NCBI GenBank assembly: GCA_964036155.1
Contig: OZ038423.1
Span: forward strand, 36,843,249-36,907,248
Source: Diploscapter coronatus
Taxonomy: Eukaryota; Nematoda; Chromadorea; Rhabditida; Rhabditidae
Direction: 5' to 3'
DNA: 64,000 nt
The notes beneath the pieces were generated by a model. The model did not search any database. It saw nothing but the letters and a program-made list of their open reading frames with translations, and was not told the DNA's origin. This document shows, in pieces, positions 24,531-35,689 of the stretch (within the stretch, counting starts at the first letter, position 1; each line of letters starts with the position of its first letter). Both the position numbers and the translations under genes were made by a program.

Positions 24531-27500
24531 CTAGTTGACTTTGGCGTATGAGGGAGGGGAGAATTTGCGCCTGAGAAATTTGACGACGTAGAGCGGCAAG
24601 CAGGAGATGGCTGTGATGGCCGTCGTTTTCGAGATGAAGATCCAGGACAGCACGAATTGGCGGTCGAAGTACTGGTCGAAGATGAGCAGCGAGATCGCGT
24701 ACAGCAGCAGGGAAAGTAGCTGAAAGTGCAGGGTCAATGGATTTTGAAGGAACAAAATGAAAAGAAAAGCTGAGGCGAGAGTTTGTATTACGCGAATTGA
24801 ATGACCAAGCAAGCATAAAATACTTAGCTTTTATTCATTCGCTTTGCGTAATTAATGTAATGTAGTCTCCTCAAGATTGAATCTTGGAAAATCGGGGCTG
24901 ATAAAATTGCGAACAGCATGATGTTCGTCCTTATAATTTTCCAGAGAGTAAGAAGAGAGTGAAGAAGGATCGAATTTTCTTCTGATAATAAAATGAACTC
25001 TATGAGACCTGTGCAAGCAACATCGCCCAGTGCCAAGTGTGGACAGTCATAGCGACCATGATGAGTTCAGTGACGATGAGCGCGGAGAACGAAATCGACA
25101 CCACGTGGATGAAGTCCGTGTCGAACACAAGTAGCGCACCGTACATTATCACCGCTCCTGAATATCAGATATCAGAAAATTAGCCATGAAATCAAATTTT
25201 CGCAAAAAAACAACTATTATGAGTAACAATAAATCAGTGTAGCTACACAATTCGCAAGATGTATCGTTGATTGGAAAGCAAAGTCGATATTCATGCGCAG
25301 CAATTAGAAATCGAATTTGGAGCGAAATGGTGAGTCTCGTAGAAGAGAAACGAGATGAATAGCAGCGTAAATGGTCTATTATTTTGTAATGAAGAAAATA
25401 AAATATTTTATGATCCTGTATAACAAGTACAAGCATACTTTAATTTTCACTACATCGTTAAATATTCAGAAAAATGCCACTATCTGAGGACTTTATGAAA
25501 AATCAAAACCAACCTTGATACAGACTGATGAGCACCCAAATGCAGAATGTCTTGTAGGAGAGAGACCGTCCTTTGCCCAACTCCTTGTACAACTCAGGAT
25601 ATGTCAGTGCATTCGTGGCCGTCACATCTCGGTCCACAACCAGAGAGAACACGGGGAGCATCGTGTAGCAGGTCGAATAACTGCAAAAATGGTAACTTGG
25701 AAACCTCAACCCCTTAAACTATGCGAAAGTGTGAGAAAAGAATCGTTTCCTCTATCATTCCTTACGCTATTCCGCATAGCTTCAGGGCTTGAGGTTTCCA
25801 AATAGTCGAAAAAATCGATTATTCCTTTTCAGGCAGCAATCATTTTTTTCCGTTTTTTGCTGCAAGAAGTTGGAAGCATGAATAATGGAAAATATCAATC
25901 ATTCAAAATAGAAAAAATGAAATAATTGTGACTTACGCGACCATGAGGACTCCTTGATAGAGGGAAACCGATGCGAAGTAGAAGACGCACGAGAAAATTG
26001 CCTGCATCGTCGATATGATCAGACCACTGAAAATCATCATTCCATCAATTTTTCTGGACGAATTCCCCTACCGATGCATGACGAATTGCGACAGCGCACA
26101 AGACCGTTTGTAGCAGAATCTGCCGTGAACAAGCAGGAGACGGCACACGTGCGAGAATTGGGTGATCGAGAAATCCGCCGCCAGGGAAGCTTGTTTTCCT
26201 GCAAAGAAGAACTTTTTTCTTTTTTTTTTTTAATTTTTTATTTAATTTCGGCTTTATCATAGCTATTTTTTCAAATTGTATCGCTCTGAAAAAATCAGTT
26301 CAAAATTCCAATTTCAAGAATTCTAACCTTCGTTCGCATCGATTCCGATTCCGGCATGCGCTGCCTGAATCATGCTCACATCGTTGCCTCCATCCCCGAT
26401 CGCAGCCACTCTTGCAGGCGAACGATACTGAAAAGGAAACGATAAACGATTATTGGAGATTTCCACTTGATTTCGTTTTCACTTACCTGCTAACATGTCA
26501 GCTAATTTATATTATTTAATTTCACTTCTTCATCACACCTCTTCCTTATTACAAAGAGATATAAAGTAAGACGACACTAATGAATTTGCCGACCTTCTTG
26601 AGGAGTTGCACGATCTGTGCCTTCTGTTCCGGTGAGCATCTGCAGCAGACGACAGCCGAACAGGCACAGACCAGCTCGGCCACTTCCGACTCGTAGTACT
26701 GCAGACACACGTTCAGGGCTGAGCCTTGCATCACCAGGGCCACGTCGTAGTTCTTTCTGGAAATCATTCATTTTCAAGGAAAGTTAATTTTTTTTAAAGT
26801 TCATTGCATAAAAAGTTTAGCATTCCATTCTTTAACTACCTATAGTCAGGGGAGGCGAGCGTTATCCAACAAAAATGAAAAATACATAATTAAAACAGTA
26901 TTGAATGGAGAAGTCGAAATTGACTTTGCATTAAGCAGAATATGAATGACAAGAGCAATCAGTATGGTGTTGAATGGAGAAAGTTAAATTGATACTCCAT
27001 TATTGAAGAGTACAGCAACAACGTTATCATAAACTAAAAAATTGAATGAGACCAGTCATCGACATCGATGATTTTCCTTGGTCACTCGGATGTATCCAAA
27101 AATAGAAGTTTGTGATGATATTTTCATAATTCCCGAGTTACCCTCTTCTCTTCTCTTTTCTTCAATAAAAAATATTCAAAAAATATCGTGTATAAAATGA
27201 TATGAAATGGATATTTTATGTTTGCCATAATTATGAGCATCGATGGATGCAAAATGCCTTATAATTACTTATTTTCTAAAGTTTTAGTACTTTGGTGGAT
27301 AACGCTACAGTCGAAAAACCTTTGTTGGATAACGCTAAAGTCGAAAAACCTTTGTTGGATAACGCTACAGTCGAAAAACCTTTGTTGGATAACGCTACAG
27401 TCAAAAAACCTTTGTTGGATAACGCTACAGTAAAAAGTGGAGCGTTATCCAACAAAATCTTTGTTGGATAACGCTACGCACCCCACCCTATAGTCAGAGA

Positions 27501-30500
27501 TGTTGAAAAATTTCGTTAATTTTTGCAAGAAAAACTGCATACCGTCTCAAATTGTTCAACTCATTGTGTGCATCGGTTCTGTTGTGGACGGGGCCGAAGA
27601 TGTGGACTTCAACGCTTCTGCTGAAGAGGCCGGACGATTTGGCGATGCAGACCGCGGTCTCCAGTTTGTCTCCGGTGAGCATCCAGATTTTGATGCCCGC
27701 ATTCCTGAGCAACTCGAGCGAGGTAGTCACTTGGTCCTGCAGTCTGTCCTCGACTCCAGTCAGACAGAGGAGCTGCAGGTCCTTCTCCAGCATCCGATTC
27801 ACCACCGCAGCCATGTTCACAGATCGGTCGGTGATCGACATTTTGGCTGTGTGATAGGCCTTCTCGAAGTGCTCCAACTCACTCGCGGACAGTTGCCGTT
27901 TGGCGACGACCAGAGTGCGCAGACCTGGAATGGCTTCATGAATTTCAGGGAGAAATGTCTATTTTTGAACACTTTATATGAAACGATGATGAGAGAGCAG
28001 TTTTCTTGCGAAATTTCTTCATAGCTTGAACATCTTCTCCACTTCTAATTATGCATATCATCATTACAGCATAATTTGATTTTCAAATATTCCTATTTCC
28101 AACCTTCTCTAGCCATATTGGAGCACTCCTCATCCAGCCAGTCGTTATACTGCACCATCGAGGCCATCACCGTGTCTGCGCCCTTCATTAGCAGGCTGAT
28201 TTCGTCCGTTGTTTCGTCCTGCAAGGCAAATTTCACATTTTTTCTTCAGAACGAAACCCGACCTTCAGGATGATTCCCATTCGCTTCGTCTCGCTTGTGA
28301 AGGGGAAGAGGTGGAGAATCTGAAAATCGAAGAGTTCTCTTCGCATGGGAATATGCAGAACAATACGAAGTGACGAAATCTCCAGTCCTATTAACCAAGG
28401 CCCTCCGAAAAGAAGCGGTAAAGTGTCAAAATATGTGTACAAGCATGTGCATTTGTTCGTAATCTCATCTAGTGTCGGTCTTTAACGATGAAATTTTTAC
28501 GGTTTTTCTATTTCAAAAATCTTATGTGATTGAAGATCTAATAACGAATTTGAAGGAAAAGGCGCGGATAATCCCAAATTTGGCTCGTTAAAAGTTGAAA
28601 ATCAATAGTTGCTTTTACGTGCGCATGAGTAAAGGAGGGTAGAGGAAAGCGCGACTGTATTCCTCGTTAAATTCGGCTTCAAAATTGAAGTTGGAGTTTC
28701 AAATGAAGTAGGAACTAATCTCGAATTTTGCTTTACCTGGAATCTCTTGATGATTTGATGCGAGGGGTTGAGCCCGATTTGCAGAGCCATGGAGGTGAGA
28801 TCTCTTTGTGCGAGGCGCACTCCAATCGATTCCGTCCACTTCACGAGAGCAACTTCATCGGGGCTCGCTGCCTGCAATCAAAGTCATAGTAGATTTTATT
28901 GAGTTGTGCTAGATTGCAAAATTCATCATCTTTTTCCCAATTATATCCTAAGTTATGTCATTTATAACAAGGTGAGAATAATTCCAGATTCTGAAATGAG
29001 CATTAATTTGGAGCACATTTACCTGATAGCTAGATCCTGATGCTTCCACGATCGGAGTGACATTGTGGCAAAGCGCAATTGCCTCGATTGCATTCTGCAG
29101 TTTGGCAGAGAAGGAATGTCTGAGAATTCATCTATCAGATAACACAACTCGAGGAGAAAAGCTCGAACCTTCCCAATTTGCCTGCATAGGCACTAGAAAT
29201 GTGTTGCGCGACTTCTTCGAAACTGTCCGATCCGAATGAAACTGTGCCCAGGTGAATCTAGAATTTGCCATATTTTGGAAATGTCAATTCAGAAAGTCAT
29301 AGCGATTTGTGAAATAATGCAGAAGAATAAGCTTACAGTAATTCGACACTTTTCTTTACATGTCTGCTTTTTGTATGCTTCTTTTCCTGCGTAGATTTTG
29401 AATTTCATTAAAAAAATCAAACCACCTTCTTGAAATGCATCTCATTTTTAGTGAGTGTTCCAGTTTTGTCCGATAACAGATATGAGATTCTGCCGAGCTC
29501 TTCAGGAATTGTCGAGGAGCGCACGACCGTGTCTTTGATGTGCTTGTCTCTGCCGATTTGCCATGCGTAGAACAGCTGAAAATCAGTATCTCTAGAGTAA
29601 ATAAATTTCGTGTAAAATTGAATCTTTCCAGAAAATGTTTAGAAATCGATTCGAAAAGCCCCAAACCTTAGCCATGTCGAGATTGACTCTGAGAGAGATG
29701 GGAATGATGTAGGAGAAGAGGAGGATGAAGCGGACCAGATAGCGATACCAGTTGTTGTCCAGACCTTTCATGATGACCATCACAGAGGACAGAGCCAGCA
29801 CGAAGCAGAACAGGAACTTGGTCAGGTTGTTCACCTGGGAAATAACTTATCATAACTTCGAAGAGAAAAATGTGAAATTTTGACAGTGCTGCAATGTCAT
29901 CTGAACAGCCTCTCCATATCGACTTTTCTTCATAAATTTAACCTTCTCTACGTGCGTTTTCCATTAAATCACTCAGTTCTTGAAGAAACTTTGCACTTCT
30001 TCAAAGCAATAACCAAAAAATTCTCACCTCCAAATCGAGCAATCCGACTTTGCTCTCGGGAACAGTCGTGTTCATCACAGCCCTGGTCTCCCTGCCCGTG
30101 TAGACCACGATTCCCACCGCAGTCCCATTGGCGACCACCGTATTCGCCCAGAGCACGTTCTCCACGTTCAGAGAGCCGTCCTGGATCTCGTCGTCGGCTG
30201 TCAGCTGCAGAATCGAATTCATTTTCAAAGTTAAAAATTACGTCGTGTGAATCACTATCGAGTTTTATGAGCATAAATTCATTCGTGAATCTTATTTTCA
30301 TCGGCAATCGATTTACATATATCATTCATCTTCTTTTCAAGTTGACATAGCAAACTTTTAGAAATATATTTGACCAAATCTTCAATTTCCCGACCTTGAG
30401 CGTTCCAACGAAAGCGTGAATGTCCTTTTGTGGCTTCTCAGCGTAGATCTCGCAGTTCACATTCACGATTTCCTGAAAAAAATTGTGTTTTCTTAATTTT

Positions 30501-33500
30501 TGCTAATTTCAAAAATTTGAACATTTTCTCTTTTATTTCCATTGTATAAAAGTTTCAAAGGAAATATGAGTTTTCTGATTCGTTTTGACAAACCGATTCT
30601 TCCTGCAGGTGCTGTGTGAAGGGAACGGCGATTCGCAGCTTCCAGTCAGTTTCTCCGTCGAGTTGGTCTGTTCGAATAAAGCACGTGCCGGTCTGAAGAA
30701 ATACTTCTCTTCACAAAAATGCGAATTTTGAGACAATAGTTGTTTAATGGCAGTGCAGAAAAGATAAAGATAAATTAGAACAAGGAAAATACTAAAAATA
30801 CTACGAGATAATGATGGAGAAGAAAATATTGCGCAAGTGAGTTGCTGAAAATTTCCCCAACCTTATCAGTAGTCCTGAGTAGGACGACATCAGCAGGCAC
30901 CCTCCTGTCCTTGTCGATGACGATCACATCGCCGACCCGAATGTCGCTGCTGGCCACATTCACGCGCACTCCGTCTCTGGCCAGCTTCTCGTAGACTTCG
31001 TTGTTCAGTTCCTTGTCGCGCAGAAAGCGAACGAAATCGTCCAGTGCTTCACGAATCAGCGTGATCGTCAGCACGAATCCCTGAAATTCATGTATCAATA
31101 GTTTGAAAAAGGCATTTTCAGTTTCACATTTATTCGCAGTCGAAAACAACGTGATTTACCCTATAGTGTCCTTTTTCTTAGTGTTATTTCTCCCTTTTTC
31201 CGTATTCGTCTCTCCTCCCCTCGATACTTTCTTATCTTGTAATCCTATATATTCCAAAATCTTGTGAAGAAACGTGAGTTAGTAATTTTGAAATTCTGCA
31301 CAACTTAAAGAGCTCTTCCTCTATAATTATTCTTCCACTTTTACATTTTTTTTAAAAATAATTCCGTCAGATTTTACCTTGCAATTTTTCTCGAAAAATT
31401 TCATATCTTCAACCATGGATAAAATTTACTTACCAAAGGACCCCAATATGTGATGGGCGCTCCGATTTGTATGACAGGGATGAACTGACTGCAGGCCATG
31501 AGCAAGAAGTAGAGATTCAAGAAGAATTTGAATTGTTGGAAGAGAACCTGCAATTTGAATCAATATTTCTTTGCCACAAGAAAATGTTAAAATGAAAATA
31601 ACAAGGCATCTCTCTCCGAAACTATTTCTGCACGTTACGTTTTATGTTTTCCTCATAAAGTCATAAAAATGCTTACCAATGGGATAAAACTGAAGATGTT
31701 GTACTTCTGATTGCAGACGGTGTTGGCTGGGAAGGCAGAGGGCTCGACGCCCACGGGGCCATAGCCGATTCGGACGGTCCGGGAGTGGAGCGCGTGGCGA
31801 CGGGAGAAGAAACCGCGACAACAGCTGAAATTTATCGAAATAAGATTCTTTGGAAATATTTAAATTCAAAAGAAATAGCTTTTACAAAAAAAATCATTTC
31901 ATCATCTTCTTGATAACAGTGAAGAATAAGAATCCCGATTTTCATTTATCAAAACTTGATTACCATATTGTTACTTCATTGAACACCTACATACCATTTC
32001 TTCGATTTTAGAGATGGAAAATTGAAATATTTGAAAAGTTCCGTATTTTATACGAATTTTAGCAAAGTCATGTCTGTCGTCTTACAAGAAAGACCTCTTT
32101 ATGGACAGCGGGAGGGTGGTAGCAGTCGAGTGGAGACTGGCAGTGCGCTGTTTGACATCATCCAATTCTGTTGATTCCATCGCCATTCATAGCCGACTTT
32201 CAGGCAACAATCCAAGAGTATTGTCATAGAATCCCAATTCCACCCAACTATCTCACATAATCAATTACAGGCAATTTATCGAATCACTAGAAACGAACCA
32301 AATTTCCTCTCATCGAATTGAAACAAAACAATGCTCGATAAATAAAGCGTGACGCGAGGCAAAACGAACAGGACAAACGATAAAATTAAGGTTTGAAGAG
32401 AAGAAGAAAGACGTTCTTTCCGAAGAAAGCACCTGGAGAATTTTTGCGGGGCCACATTCGCTGTCATAAATCGAGGGGAATGTTATTGCGGTAGGGCAAA
32501 AGAGGCAAAATCGACGAGGGTTACAAAAATGGCAGCCAAAAATGGAAATGCAAAGTTGCGTGAATGGAAATCGAATAGAGTGGGGAATTTGGAGAGGCAG
32601 AGACTGAATGAGTGAATTACTGACTGAATGAATGACTGGTTGATAATCGCATTTCACACAAAAAGCAGCACCGGAGGAGGGTCGATTTCAGTCAACAGGC
32701 ACTGTCACTAATACAGGGAACTGACATCGAAACATAGACAATTCCAAATTTTAGGTTATTCTGGAATGGAATGATTTTAGTTTTTTTTTGAAAAATTCAC
32801 GCAATTCATAAGTATCTCCTCCCCTGCTCACGCCTCATGTTCACCTGTTGATCGTGAGCTTTCAAATGGCTCGTTTTTCAAAGACAAATTATAATCAAGA
32901 CAATACAGGAAAGAAAAAGCTACCTCATTTCCGTTTGGATAATTTTAGAAAAAAATCACATTTTAATTTCAAATTGAAACTGAAGTTTGGACTAAATACC
33001 CCAGATCCTATTCAACTCCGGAATAAGCATCGATTTGAGAGGGAGAGCAAAAATACATACAGAGATGAACATGTGTGGACATGGACATGAACGACAATGC
33101 AGAAATGCAGGAATGAGGAGGGATGGAATTGTGTTTGTCTGCTTCACTCTGCACTCCCATTGAATTCCCCTCTCTCACTCTCTGTATTTGATACGAAAAG
33201 GGTGAGGGTGCAATGATGCAATGAATAACCCGCAAATGTGGAGAAGTTGACAAACAAAAAAGGGAATCGAGAAGGGAAGGAGGATGCTTAAATCTGAAAG
33301 ATGCACAGATGCACGTTCCACAACCAACTCACTCCTTTCTCTAAAAAAAACAACTAAGAAATCGAGCTTCTCCTACTATAAATCAGGTCAATCCAAAATG
33401 TACGTTTATGCTAACTCATAGCCGACTTTGGTTCCATTTCCAAGAACGTTAAGTAGTATCTTCCAACAGACATTCGTTCTTCGAATTTGTTTATCACTTT

Positions 33501-35451
33501 ATTTTCCATTCAAGTTCATATCTCTTCTAGCTTGTCAGCAGCTTAACGGGTACAATTTCATTATGCCACGAATGCTAACGAAAAATATTAGCAAAACAGG
33601 AAAACATGTAACAAATACAAATAATCCCGATGAGCCTGACAGAAGACCAAAATCCATTCGATATTCGATTCAAAGTGAGAGCTGTCAAACTTCCATCTCA
33701 CTCTTCTCTCCTCCCAAAATGCGTGAATCAAAACAAACACAACACGGCCTTGCATAGCTCTACGTGTCTCATTCTTTTCTGACAAAAATTGTTGCGAACT
33801 TAAATTTCCCAAGTAAATTCCCATGAAAATAGTAGCTGATAAAATTCTAAGCTAATTTCTAGACAATGAAAATAATGAGGATTTATGATTATGAATTCGA
33901 AAAAGTCAGTTCAAATAAAAGCGGAGACTTGAACATTCACCTAGGTAACAGCGCACCATAGCCAATTTCACATTTTGTTTTAACAGACGATTTCATGACT
34001 TTGCACCTTTCATCTTAATTTGCAGGCTTCATTTGGAAGTTGGGAAATTTCGCAATTTTATGAAAAATAAGTAAAGAAGGAAAGATAGAAAGAAGTGTTC
34101 TTTATACGCAAAGAGAGGAGCAGAAACGCGGTCCACATTACACGTAGCATCTTGCCTGTTATTCTTCAAGAATATTTTATACAAGTTATTTTAATGAAGA
34201 ATATGGCACAGAATTCTAGAATAACGTGTAGGCATAATTTCAGCATTGGACCTTTTAGTCAGTTGAAGCCATATGAAATTTATGAAAATGAACCAGTATT
34301 CTGTTCTTCCTTATAATTTCATAAAGGTGTGTGAATATCTCTGCATATTTGTAATCACATTGTAAAATAGCCTCACTTGGTCATGCTGAACGAGGAAGAA
34401 GAGGGCGTTGACAATGTGGAGAGCAAATGCACGTCGTCGGAAGACTCATTCACTGCCTGCAAAAATTAGAATATTAACATTCTTCTAGAGCATTTGGAAA
34501 ATACACAGCCATTTCAAAATAGTGCGAAAGATATGTGTATTTTCCGAATTTTTAAATAAAGTTTTCGAATGATAAATTAATCAGGCTTATCACTAGTTCT
34601 GTTAGAAATGAACGCAATAATAACACTAGCCCAATATCGTATTGACATTGACGATGCTGTGCTTGGAAGCGGCGTCTAAATCGAGTTATCCCATTCTCTC
34701 ATTGTAGGCTGGAGCTATACAAAATTATTGAAAGGGCAATTCAACTTCATCTCATGTGTAGAAGGATGAAAATAGGGCCTTAGGAAATGCAAACCCAAGT
34801 CCTACAATATCTTCTACTGTCTCCATTTCAAAATTCTTGCGAGTACTACTAAATAAGTTATGAATTATAGAGATATCAGTTGAAATGTAGTTGAAAATGC
34901 CTTAAAAATTCGAGTTCTTGGAAAATCCACCTGATTTGGAGATGAATGAATTAAAAATGAACGGAATTTTCCAAGAATCCTCAAATTTCGTATGTTTGTC
35001 GAAATTTACCTCCGAGTCGGGCATTGGAAGTAGCGGGCAGTGTTCCTCGACAGTATCGCTGGTGGAGAGTCGGCTATAGCGCATACAAAAGCTCAAACCG
35101 ACTGCCGGCTGAAAATCACGCCAAATTTAAAGAATTCTGATCGAATCAGAAAGGTATCGAACGGTGAATAACCGTAAATTCGTCAAATCATTGGAAAAAA
35201 ATTGAAAAAATTATGTCTTCATAAAAATAAGGCACATAGAAATAAATTACAAGCGAAAAGTGGCAACAAATACCGGAATGCGTAGAAAAAGATAGGAAAT
35301 AGGTTAGAAAATGAGCAAAAATGGCTCCCCAACAAAAATAAAAGTTGAATACCTGATACTTTTGAACTATGAAGTTACAAAGCAAGTAGTACGAATCACA
35401 GATCGCTGGGTTAGGTAGAATCAGAGTAAATTCTATGACAAGAACTGACAT
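24531..35451 (-). CDS. tat-5: class-2 P4-ATPase lipid flippase (ATP9/Neo1/TAT-5 type), long isoform
   Basis: Moves aminophospholipids to the cytosolic leaflet and works in endosome/Golgi traffic. Long-isoform exons: 35353-35451, 35010-35108, 34377-34456, then 31677-31824, 31434-31547, 30862-31080, 30594-30692, 30395-30472, 30028-30204, 29667-29834, 29426-29575, 29169-29257, 29023-29119, 28737-28871, 28263-28319, 28104-28218, 27543-27924, 26594-26756, 26328-26427, 26072-26198, 25937-26026, 25514-25680, 25009-25157, 24531-24719. This gives 1096 aa. Motifs: QLDGETDWK (actuator), [10 protein letters not shown] (helix 4), [11 protein letters not shown] (phosphorylated Asp, residue 404 of the short form), [23 protein letters not shown], and C-terminal [13 protein letters not shown]. 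The N-terminus has an acidic dileucine stretch ([13 protein letters not shown]), like ATP9B. By recall, the whole protein aligns to ATP9A/B along its length. No autonomous CDC50 requirement can be judged from sequence. Confidence 0.95.
25280..25360. repeat. dispersed repeat, copy 1
   Basis: About 80 bp in a flippase intron, closely matching 57051-57125 in a tetraspanin intron in the same orientation. Shared blocks include AAGTCGATATTCATG, CAATTAGAAATCGAA and GTAGAAGAGAAACGA. Confidence 0.8.
26850..27488. mobile_element. terminal-inverted-repeat DNA element, 639 bp, Mutator-like by its 9-bp target duplication
   Basis: The 9-bp direct repeat TATAGTCAG flanks it at 26841-26849 and 27489-27497. 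The left end reads GGGAGGCGAGCGTTATCC and the reverse complement of the right end reads GGGTGGGGTGCGTAGCGTT, then ATCCAACAAA; both carry AGCGTTATCCAACAAA. Copies of the same end motif make up an internal 30-bp tandem array. It has no transposase, so it is non-autonomous. It sits in the flippase intron between exons 27543-27924 and 26594-26756 and explains why this intron is 786 bp. Confidence 0.82.
27291..27437. repeat. 30-bp tandem array built from the element's terminal motif
   Basis: Nearly five units of exactly 30 bp (start of unit TTTGTTGGATAACGCTACAG), differing at a few bases. An inverted unit follows at 27441-27476, giving a near-perfect hairpin (AGCGTTATCCAACAAA, ATC, then TTTGTTGGATAACGCT). 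Confidence 0.93.
32086..32186 (-). CDS. tat-5: alternative first exon of the flippase, short isoform
   Basis: The ATG at 32186 ([10 protein letters not shown]) is directly preceded by an in-frame TGA. The exon ends TTCTT/gtaaga in phase 2 and joins the exon at 31677-31824, giving a 1037-aa flippase. The long-isoform exon at 34377-34456 ends in the same phase, so the two are mutually exclusive N-termini. A 10-codon upstream frame starting at 32190 overlaps the start codon and may lower its use. Confidence 0.75.
32187..34376. other. intron of the flippase long isoform and promoter region of the short isoform
   Basis: 2.2 kb between long-isoform exon 34377-34456 and the short first exon. AT-rich, with no conserved coding. 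If the short isoform has its own promoter, it lies here. Confidence 0.5.
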
Positions 35452-35689
35452 TCGAAACTGAAGTTATTTGGAAATTTCTCAAAGTCAAAAAATTACATGT
35501 AAGGTGAGAAAATTTTTTCTAGTTTATGTCTAACCCTAATTGTCATTTCTGCACGACTCTTGATCCCCTTGTGTCAGAAAAAAAAACTAAAAAGAAGAGT
35601 AAAAAGTGACAACCTTGATGGCAAAAATGGTACAAGACTGGAAAATTTCCAAATAGCCGATTTGAATTTGAAATTCTAAAAGATGGTTA

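Noticed and set aside
27218..27433. Open frame with repeated [10 protein letters not shown] units
   Set aside because: It is only the translation of the 30-bp tandem array inside a mobile element; the array length is a multiple of three.
29095..29118. Flippase exon starting at the acceptor TGCAG before base 29094
   Set aside because: This acceptor breaks the reading phase. The upstream acceptor TTCTCAG (exon start 29119) restores the phase and adds residues HSFSAKLQ, which fit the family alignment.
34373..35457. A separate small gene ending SFSMTK and a stop
   Set aside because: The apparent stop overlaps a good donor (AA/gtgagg) in the exact phase needed for the flippase second exon, and the sequence resembles ATP9B N-termini. 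It is better explained as flippase exons.
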